From assembly GCA_003491925.1 (NCBI GenBank), contig DNAU01000290.1:1-6821 (forward strand): a DNA stretch of 6,821 nucleotides, read 5' to 3'. A program made the position numbers and the translations under genes. Position 1 is the stretch's first letter; every line of letters begins with the position of its first letter. Origin of the DNA: Chloroflexota bacterium (GTDB lineage Bacteria > Chloroflexota > Dormibacteria > Aeolococcales > Aeolococcaceae). A model generated the notes under the pieces. It was not told the origin of the DNA. It saw nothing but the letters and a program-made list of their open reading frames with translations, and made no database searches. Shown piece after piece: positions 1 through 6,821 of this stretch.

Positions 1-203
1 GCCTTGTTGGTGAAGGTGACCGCCAGGATCTCGGAGGGGCGCACCCCCCGGGCCGCGATCACGTAGGCGATCCGGTGGGTGAGCACCCGGGTCTTGCCGC
101 TGCCCGCCCCGGCGAAGATCAGCAGGGGGCCGTCGGGCGCCTCCACCGCCTCGCGCTGGGCCGGGTTGAGGGCGGCGAGCAACGCATCGGTGTCGGCGAC
201 CAC
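1..203 (-). CDS. UvrD/PcrA-type superfamily 1 DNA helicase, N-terminal fragment (runs off the left edge)
   Basis: An ATP-dependent 3'-5' DNA helicase of the UvrD/PcrA/Rep family, which acts in excision repair and clearing of replication forks. Only 67 complete codons lie in the window. The Q-motif LNPAQREAV (residues 12-20, adenine-recognising Gln16) is followed by the Walker A loop AGAGSGKT (31-38, Lys37), then [12 protein letters not shown] and the motif Ia segment ILAVTFTNK at the edge. The order and spacing are those of a normal family N-terminus. I chose the GTG at 201-203 because an in-frame TAG lies only 12 bases upstream, and because it sits 6 bases after a TAGAAT box, as expected for a leaderless mRNA. 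A TTG at 180-182 is the main alternative. It has its own promoter and is separated by 157 bases from the upstream gene. UvrD, PcrA and related paralogues cannot be told apart from this fragment. Confidence 0.93.
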   Translation of the reverse strand, partial: MVADTDALLAALNPAQREAVEAPDGPLLIFAGAGSGKTRVLTHRIAYVIAARGVRPSEILAVTFTNK

Positions 204-360
204 CGGGCGATTCTACGGGGGCCGACGGCCCGGCCCGTTTGGCGCGTCCGCAGCGGCAGGGTCAGGCGGCGGGCACCACCTGAACCTGGGACAGCCCCGC
301 ATGGCGTGCCCGAGGAAGGACGCTTCGCCGCCCGTCAGTGGCCGGCCCCGCCCGCGGGTG
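204..360. other. Intergenic region between the helicase and GGDEF-EAL genes
   Basis: This 157-base non-coding stretch holds the helicase promoter at its left end. Just after the GGDEF-EAL stop it holds two short self-complementary GC blocks (GGCCGGCC and CCCGCGGG, about 340-358). These could form a hairpin but lack a U-tract, so no intrinsic terminator can be called. Translating the minus strand gives short peptide stretches without a plausible start or start signal, so I see no small gene. No tRNA or other RNA gene is recognisable. Confidence 0.5.
210..215 (-). promoter_or_regulatory. -10 box of a leaderless-type promoter for the helicase gene
   Basis: The minus strand reads TAGAAT, a good match to TANNNT, followed by six bases (CGCCCG) and the GTG start. 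Transcription would be expected to begin at or next to the start codon, giving an mRNA without a leader. No convincing -35 hexamer is seen, and no Shine-Dalgarno sequence could fit. The spacer upstream holds the GC palindrome GGGCCG-A-CGGCCC at 219-231, which may be an operator or only a product of base composition. Confidence 0.55.
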
Positions 361-2217
361 TCAACCGGGGTGGGGCGCCGGGACGAGCGCGGGCGCCACC
401 GTCTCCGGCTGATTGCGAGGCGGCTCGCCGGCGGGTTCGTCGTCCTCGACCATCCCGGCGGCGAGGACGTCGCGCAGCCGCTGCGGGGTGCCGAGCGCCC
501 AGCCCTGGCCGAGAACGGCGCCGAGCCGGAGCATCCGCGCGCAGTCCTCCTTGGTCTCCAGGCCCTCAGCGATGATCTCTCCGCCGAGGCTGCGGGCCAC
601 CTCCACCAGGCCGCGGATCACCGCCGCCGAGCCGGCGTCCTCGGCCGTTACCACCAGGCTCTTGGCGGCCTTGATGAACTCCGGGCGGACCACCGCGATG
701 GCCTCGATCGTCGACAGCCCCTCGCCGACGTCGTCCATCGCGAAGCGGAAGCCGGCCCGCCGGTAGCGGGCACAGGCCTCCGCGAAGCGTCCGAAGCGGG
801 TGATCTGCTCGTTGACCTCGAGGACGATCTGGGTCGGCTTGAGCGCGGCGTCGGCGAGGTGGCCGAGGATGACGTCGAGGTCCCGATCCGGATCGGTGAA
901 TGCGCCCACGCTGATGTTGATGAAGAGCGAGCCGCCCCGGCTCAGCAGCCGGTGGGCACCGCGCATGGCGGAGACCTGGCAGAGCGTCTCCAGCTCGCGC
1001 GAGACGCCGATCCGCCGCGCCGCCGCGAACATCCCGTCGACCTCGGTGTCGTTGGGGGCCCCGGTGGGCCGGGCCAGCGCCTCGTAGCCGATCAGCCGGC
1101 CGGTGGTGAGGTCCCGGATCGGTTGGTAGACCGATTCGATCTCGCGGCGGGCGACGATGGCCGGCACGGATTCGAGCCAGCTCCCGGGCCGCGAGCCGGC
1201 CCCGTCATCGACGACCACCCGACCCCCACCCATAGACCGGCCCGCGGCGGAGAGCGCGCGGAGGGCGCGGTTGAGCAGGTCGTCCGCGGCCTCGTGGCGG
1301 TCCCAGAAGGCGATTCCGACGCTGACCGTGCAGCCGGCGGGGAGGTCGGTCTCCACGTCGCGGACCAGCTCGGCGACCCCCGCCGTGGTCAGGCCCTCGA
1401 GGACGACCGCGAACTCGTCGTTGCCGGCCCGGGCGAGGTAGGAGAGGCCCGCGGCATCCGGGTCGCTGCGCTGGGTGAAACGCAGCACGGTCGCGACGTC
1501 GGTGAGCAGGCGGTCGCCGGCCGCGTGGCCCCAATCCTCGTTGAAGGCTCCGAACCGGTCGAGGTCGAAGATGGCGATCGCCAGCGGGATCTCGCGGCGG
1601 CGGGCGGTCTCGAGCCGGCGGGGCAGCTCGGCGACCAGCGCCCGGCGATTCGGGCAAGTGGTGAGGAAATCGGTGTAGGCCACCGAGGCGAAGCGGGCTC
1701 GATCGACGCCACGGCCGGTCAGCCCCTTGATGGCGAGGGGGACGACGATCGCCGCCAGGGTGGCCACGGCGGTGTAGGGGTCGCGGACCACCACCAGGGA
1801 GACGGCGCAGACGGCCAGTGCGAGGCCGATCCCGATCGCCAGGGAGCGACCCTCGTGGCGGATGGCCAGCCAGGCGAGCGGGAGGCTGAGCAGGGCGGCG
1901 ACGTCGACCGCCCTGATCCGGAAGACGACCTGGATGGCGAGCACCAGGACGATCGCGGCCCAAGCGCCCGCCGCCTGCCCCACGCGGGGCACCCGCTCCA
2001 GGGGGACCGCGGCGGCAAGCGCCGCCAGCACCAGCAGGGCGATGGGGACGAAGGAGAGGAGGTCGATGCGGCTGTGCTCGATCCAGATCCCGACCGCGAT
2101 CAGGACGGCTGCGAGCGCCAACCAGGCGGCCGCCGCCCCCCGGACGGTGAGCCGGTCGGGGCGCTGTGAGGCGGGGGTGTAGGGGATGGCGATGGGCACC
2201 GCCCCGGACTCGAACAT
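361..2217 (-). CDS. Membrane-anchored GGDEF-EAL protein, probable cyclic-di-GMP phosphodiesterase with a degenerate GGDEF domain
   Basis: A 618-residue c-di-GMP turnover or sensing protein. About six hydrophobic segments (roughly 28-46, 54-72, 84-100, 105-119, 125-144, 147-164) form an integral membrane sensor region of no family I recognise. The GGDEF domain (about 180-330) has FDLDRF (217-222) and Asn226, but its signature reads GNDEF (265-269) and the RxxD inhibitory site is absent. The EAL domain (about 355-590) keeps the expected catalytic and metal residues: Glu379 of EAL, Asn434, Glu467, Asp495-Asp496, Lys516, Glu551 and Gln571. The consensus aspartate two residues after the lysine is Ala518. 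I infer phosphodiesterase activity, perhaps tuned by GTP binding to the GGDEF domain. An in-frame GTG at 2263-2265 would add 16 residues, but those codons often end in T, unlike the gene body, and they overlap the operator-like dyad, so ATG at 2215-2217 is preferred. The tail after about 600 is Pro-rich. It is expressed separately from the upstream fusion gene. Confidence 0.9.
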   Translation of the reverse strand: MFESGAVPIAIPYTPASQRPDRLTVRGAAAAWLALAAVLIAVGIWIEHSRIDLLSFVPIALLVLAALAAAVPLERVPRVGQAAGAWAAIVLVLAIQVVFRIRAVDVAALLSLPLAWLAIRHEGRSLAIGIGLALAVCAVSLVVVRDPYTAVATLAAIVVPLAIKGLTGRGVDRARFASVAYTDFLTTCPNRRALVAELPRRLETARRREIPLAIAIFDLDRFGAFNEDWGHAAGDRLLTDVATVLRFTQRSDPDAAGLSYLARAGNDEFAVVLEGLTTAGVAELVRDVETDLPAGCTVSVGIAFWDRHEAADDLLNRALRALSAAGRSMGGGRVVVDDGAGSRPGSWLESVPAIVARREIESVYQPIRDLTTGRLIGYEALARPTGAPNDTEVDGMFAAARRIGVSRELETLCQVSAMRGAHRLLSRGGSLFINISVGAFTDPDRDLDVILGHLADAALKPTQIVLEVNEQITRFGRFAEACARYRRAGFRFAMDDVGEGLSTIEAIAVVRPEFIKAAKSLVVTAEDAGSAAVIRGLVEVARSLGGEIIAEGLETKEDCARMLRLGAVLGQGWALGTPQRLRDVLAAGMVEDDEPAGEPPRNQPETVAPALVPAPHPG

Positions 2218-2227
2218 ACGCGCGCTC

Positions 2228-2233
2228 AGAGTA
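2228..2233 (-). promoter_or_regulatory. Possible -10 box for the GGDEF-EAL gene
   Basis: The minus strand reads TACTCT (TANNNT) with 10 bases before the preferred ATG, which predicts a leader of only a few bases. No clear -35 hexamer is visible. A second candidate, TAGAGT at 2303-2308, would give a leader of about 80 bases to this ATG or about 32 to the alternative GTG, where a weak GGGGA sequence precedes the GTG. Which one is used cannot be decided by reading. Confidence 0.35.
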
Positions 2234-2285
2234 ACCGTGACCTGGGTGTCACAGAGAACGAACACGTCGCGTCCCCGTCACGGTT
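2233..2285. repeat. 9-bp inverted repeat flanking the dyad region
   Basis: AACCGTGAC at 2233-2241 is matched exactly in inverted orientation by GTCACGGTT at 2277-2285, with 35 bases between the arms. The left arm includes the left half of the GTGAC-N6-GTCAC dyad. It could be a pair of operators for cooperative or looped binding, or a stem in a longer leader RNA. Confidence 0.5.
2237..2252. promoter_or_regulatory. Operator-like dyad GTGAC-N6-GTCAC
   Basis: A perfect 5-bp inverted repeat, GTGAC CTGGGT GTCAC, lies immediately upstream of the possible -10 box of the GGDEF-EAL gene, where a bound repressor or activator would act. The half-sites resemble those of CRP/FNR-family regulators, but GTGA and TCAC are separated by 8 bases rather than the classical 6, so CRP itself is not claimed. 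Further copies of the pentamer occur at 2277-2281, 2329-2333, 2359-2363 and 2407-2411. Confidence 0.45.
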
Positions 2286-2307
2286 CGGAAGCCGCTGTTC
2301 GGACTCT

Positions 2308-2366
2308 ATCCGGTGAATCTGACAGCCTGTGACGCCATCCGGTGAATCTGACCGGGCTGTGACGCC
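2308..2366. repeat. Tandem direct repeat, two units of 29 and 30 bp
   Basis: The units at 2308-2336 and 2337-2366 are directly adjacent. Both start with the same 16 bases (atccggtgaatctgac) and end with the same 9 (tgtgacgcc). Only the 4-5 bases between differ (agcc versus cgggc). A weaker third unit may follow to 2397, ending in cgacgcc. The repeat is non-coding, lies between the fusion gene and the GGDEF-EAL gene, and each unit carries one GTGAC pentamer, so a repeated protein-binding site is a reasonable reading. A recent slippage duplication is the alternative. Confidence 0.75.
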
Positions 2367-2393
2367 GGGTCTTCCGCTCACGGCGGGTCGCGA

Positions 2394-2406
2394 CGCCGGT
2401 CCGGCG
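2394..2406 (-). terminator. GC hairpin just after the fusion gene stop, weak terminator candidate
   Basis: CGCCGG-T-CCGGCG (plus strand) is a perfect inverted repeat one base beyond the stop codon of the fusion gene. It could fold as a short GC-rich stem (CGCC/GGCG with a five-base loop) in the transcript. There is no U-tract, so it may pause transcription or protect the 3' end rather than act as a classical intrinsic terminator. Confidence 0.25.
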
Positions 2407-2407
2407 G

Positions 2408-5038
<2,631 letters not shown>

Positions 5039-5040
5039 GA

Positions 5041-5709
5041 TTACTGGATCCGCGCCGCCGGGGCGTCGCCGAACCCCACCACCGTGCCGGCACCCGCCGC
5101 GGCGTCGCCGGAGCCGTGGAGCGCGTCGAGCTCCGCCGGGGAGAGCTCGCGCCCCGACCCGCGCCGCTCCCAGAGCAGCAGCTCACCCTCCGGACTGCCC
5201 CGCCTCCCGACCCGGTCGAAGCGGAGCTTCTCCAGCACCCGGGCGGAAGCGGCGTTGCGGGCCAGGCACTCCGCGGTCACCCGCTGCACCCCCGGCTGGG
5301 TGAAGGCCCAGGCGACCAGCGCCCCCGCCATCTCGGTGGCGTAGCCGCGCCCGCGCTGAGAGCGGTTCACCGCGTAGCCGATCTCGACCGTCCCGGTGGT
5401 GTCGGGGGGCGCCTTGAAGCCCATGCTGCCCACCGCCAGCCGGTCCTCGCGCCGGATCACGACGCCGTCGCTCCACGGCCCCGGATCGCCCGGCCGCTCG
5501 CGCTGGGCGATCCAGAGCGGCAGCATGCTGAGCGCGTCCTCGCCCGGCCACTCCTCGGGGAACCGCACGCCGAGCCGGCAGGTCTCGGCGGTGGTGCCCC
5601 GCGGCCCGGCGGGGACGTCGGCCAGGAAGTCCGCCCCGGCCAGCCGCTCGCGCATCACTGCGACCGGCGTGGTGGCGAAGAGGAGCCGGGGGGTCCCCAG
5701 GGTCAGCAC
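5041..5709 (-). CDS. GNAT family N-acetyltransferase, RimJ/RimL type
   Basis: A 222-residue soluble enzyme predicted to transfer an acetyl group from acetyl-CoA to an amine; the substrate is unknown. It opens with LGTPRLLF (4-11), typical of RimJ/RimL-like proteins. It carries a strand VEIGYAVN (108-115), the acetyl-CoA pyrophosphate loop QRGRGYATE (118-126) and the motif B helix NAASARVLEKLRF (152-164), in which the usual Gly before Phe is Arg. RimJ/RimL-like enzymes often end near 180. Here about 40 Gly/Ala-rich residues follow and look disordered. The GTG start at 5707-5709 is supported by the N-terminal motif and by a TAAAGT box 7 bases upstream. It is the first gene of a probable two-gene operon with the AsnB fusion, so its substrate may be linked to that enzyme, or it may be a protein N-terminal, antibiotic or metabolite acetylase. 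Confidence 0.88.
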   Translation of the reverse strand: MLTLGTPRLLFATTPVAVMRERLAGADFLADVPAGPRGTTAETCRLGVRFPEEWPGEDALSMLPLWIAQRERPGDPGPWSDGVVIRREDRLAVGSMGFKAPPDTTGTVEIGYAVNRSQRGRGYATEMAGALVAWAFTQPGVQRVTAECLARNAASARVLEKLRFDRVGRRGSPEGELLLWERRGSGRELSPAELDALHGSGDAAAGAGTVVGFGDAPAARIQ

Positions 5710-5716
5710 GCGGGCA

Positions 5717-5722
5717 ACTTTA
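5717..5722 (-). promoter_or_regulatory. -10 box of a leaderless-type promoter for the GNAT-asnB operon
   Basis: The minus strand reads TAAAGT followed by seven bases (TGCCCGC) and the GTG start, placing transcription initiation at or next to the start codon. No clear -35 hexamer is found at 16-18 bases; that position is occupied by the 14-bp palindrome at 5740-5753. The arrangement matches the helicase promoter at the other end of the window. Confidence 0.55.
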
Positions 5723-5739
5723 GGCGCAGCGTCGTGCAG

Positions 5740-5753
5740 GGTGCGCGCGCACC
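5740..5753. promoter_or_regulatory. Perfect 14-bp palindrome GGTGCGCGCGCACC between groEL and the GNAT gene
   Basis: The sequence is identical to its reverse complement. It begins 15 bases after the groEL stop and covers the expected -35 position of the GNAT promoter. It could be an operator, or in RNA a short stem (GGTGC/GCACC with a four-base loop) ending groEL transcripts, although there is no U-tract. The alternating GC core could also arise by chance in such GC-rich DNA. Confidence 0.4.
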
Positions 5754-5768
5754 ACCGACAAGCGGGAC

Positions 5769-6821
5769 CTAGAAGTCCATGTCGTCGTCGTCGCCGCCGA
5801 AGCCGCCGCCCCCGCCATAGCCGCCGCCGCCCCCGTGGGAGTGGCCGTTCTCCTCCGCCTCCTCGGGCTCGGGAGCGTCGGCGACCAGGGCCTCGGTGGT
5901 CATGATCATGGTGGCGATCGAGACCGCCGAGGTCAGCGCGGTGATGACCACCTTGGTCGGGTCGATGATGCCCCGCTCGACCAGGTTGCAGTACTCCTCG
6001 GCGACGACGTCGAAGCCATCGTCACCGGTCAGCTCGGCGACCTTGTGGACGACCACCGCGCCCTCGAGGCCGGCGTTGGAGGCGAGCACCTGCAGCGGCG
6101 CCGCCAGCCCGTGGCGAACCGCCCGGGCCCCGGCGAGGGCGTCCCCCTCCAGGCCGAGGGCGTCGATCGCCTGGCGGGCGTGGATCAGGGCGACCCCGCC
6201 GCCGGCCACGTACCCCTCCTCGAGAGCGGCGCGGGTGGCGTGGAGGGCGTCCTCGACGCGCGCCTTGCGCTCCTTCATCGCCACCTCGGTGGGGGCACCC
6301 ACCTTGATCAGCGCGACGCCGCCGACCAGCCGGGCCAGCCGCTCCTGGAGCTTCTCCCGGTCCCAGTCGGAGTCGGTCTCCTCGACCTGGCGGCGGATCT
6401 CCTCGCAGCGCGCGTCGATGGCCTTGCGATCGCCGCCGCCGCCGACCACGGTGGTGTCGTCCTTGGTGACGGTGATCCGATCGGCGCTGCCGAGGTGCCG
6501 GGCCGTCACCGCGTCCAGGCGCAGCCCCACCTCCTCGCTGACCACGGTGGCGCCGGTGAGGACGGCGAGGTCCTGGAGCATCGCCTTGCGGCGGTCGCCG
6601 AAGCCGGGGGCCTTGATCGCGACCGCGGTGAGGGTGCCGCGCATCCGGTTCACCACCAGGGTGGCCAGGGCCTCGGCGGTGACGTCCTCGGCGACGATCA
6701 GCAGCGGTCGCTTGGCGGCGGCCACGAGCTCCAGAGCCGGCAGCAGGTCGCGGACGGCGCTCACCTTGGCGTCGGTGATCAGCACCGCGGGCCGGTCCAG
6801 CTCGGCGACCATCTCCTTCTG
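5769..6821 (-). CDS. groEL: Chaperonin GroEL (60 kDa, Hsp60), C-terminal part (N-terminus beyond the right edge)
   Basis: The ATP-driven protein-folding chaperonin, which forms double heptameric rings and works with GroES in the cytosol. About 350 residues are present; roughly the first 200 (N-terminal equatorial, intermediate and early apical parts) lie outside. Visible landmarks, in order, are [39 protein letters not shown], the signature [56 protein letters not shown] (with the aspartate equivalent to the ATPase residue of E. coli GroEL), VAGGGVALI and GIIDPTKV. The C-terminal tail is unusual: after GHSH comes [14 protein letters not shown], then DDDDMDF, instead of the common Gly-Gly-Met repeats. 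The stop is TAG at 5769-5771. It is read in the same direction as the genes that follow, but they appear to have their own promoter. Whether groES is upstream, or other groEL copies exist, cannot be seen. Confidence 0.97.
   Translation of the reverse strand, partial: QKEMVAELDRPAVLITDAKVSAVRDLLPALELVAAAKRPLLIVAEDVTAEALATLVVNRMRGTLTAVAIKAPGFGDRRKAMLQDLAVLTGATVVSEEVGLRLDAVTARHLGSADRITVTKDDTTVVGGGGDRKAIDARCEEIRRQVEETDSDWDREKLQERLARLVGGVALIKVGAPTEVAMKERKARVEDALHATRAALEEGYVAGGGVALIHARQAIDALGLEGDALAGARAVRHGLAAPLQVLASNAGLEGAVVVHKVAELTGDDGFDVVAEEYCNLVERGIIDPTKVVITALTSAVSIATMIMTTEALVADAPEPEEAEENGHSHGGGGGYGGGGGFGGDDDDMDF

Noticed and set aside
204..360. A small minus-strand peptide gene (MRGCPRFRWC...) in the gap before the helicase
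   Set aside because: No ribosome-binding site or promoter of its own, and its frame ends in the TAG that overlaps the helicase -10 box. Only weak, coincidental resemblance to known sequences.
79..2169. Plus-strand open frame of 696 codons opposite the GGDEF-EAL gene
   Set aside because: Its translation is Arg/Gly/Asp-rich low complexity with no family motif. The opposite strand has clear GGDEF and EAL domains. Long antisense frames are expected in DNA this GC-rich.
2237..2252. Classical CRP site
   Set aside because: The GTGA and TCAC halves are 8 bases apart rather than 6, so it does not fit the standard consensus. Kept only as a generic operator-like dyad.
2308..2397. CRISPR array
   Set aside because: Only two adjacent units with a 4-5 base variable centre inside the unit and no spacers. 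It does not have array structure.
5740..5753. Intrinsic terminator of groEL
   Set aside because: The stem is only 5 bp with a four-base loop and has no U-tract on the minus-strand transcript. Retained as a palindrome, not called as a terminator.
5116..5905. Overlapping plus-strand open frames opposite the GNAT gene and the groEL end
   Set aside because: Pro/Arg-rich composition, no motifs, no start signals; explained as shadows of the genes on the other strand.

Overview
The window is a compact, very GC-rich (by eye close to 70 %) bacterial chromosomal segment. Every gene I can support is read leftward (minus strand). In transcription order from the right edge they are: the C-terminal two thirds of a chaperonin GroEL; a RimJ/RimL-type GNAT acetyltransferase; a long fusion protein joining a complete glutamine-dependent asparagine synthetase (AsnB) to a C-terminal domain resembling F420-0:gamma-glutamyl ligase (CofE); a membrane-anchored GGDEF-EAL cyclic-di-GMP protein; and, at the left edge, the first 67 codons of a UvrD/PcrA-type helicase. 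I see no RNA genes, CRISPR array or insertion sequence.

The GC content, the GTG starts, the Gly-rich GroEL tail with an acidic end, and start codons placed 6-7 bases after a TANNNT box (leaderless-type promoters) suggest a high-GC lineage in which leaderless mRNAs are common, such as Chloroflexota/Dormibacterota or Actinomycetota. This placement is inference.

Layout: groEL ends at 5769. A 59-base gap holds a perfect 14-bp palindrome and a leaderless-type promoter for the GNAT gene. The GNAT stop codon is two bases from the asnB GTG start, so these two genes very probably form one operon and are translationally coupled. The 190-base gap between the fusion gene and the GGDEF-EAL gene is the most structured non-coding stretch. 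It holds a tandem repeat of about 30 bp, six GTGAC/GTCAC pentamers including a symmetric dyad, a longer 9-bp inverted repeat and a -10-like box. The 157-base gap before the helicase gene holds another leaderless-type promoter with a GC palindrome just upstream.

Most worth following up are the AsnB-CofE-like fusion with its coupled acetyltransferase, which could be a small amide/peptide-bond-forming pathway, and the operator-like array in front of the c-di-GMP gene. GroEL and the helicase are ordinary housekeeping genes flanking this accessory segment.
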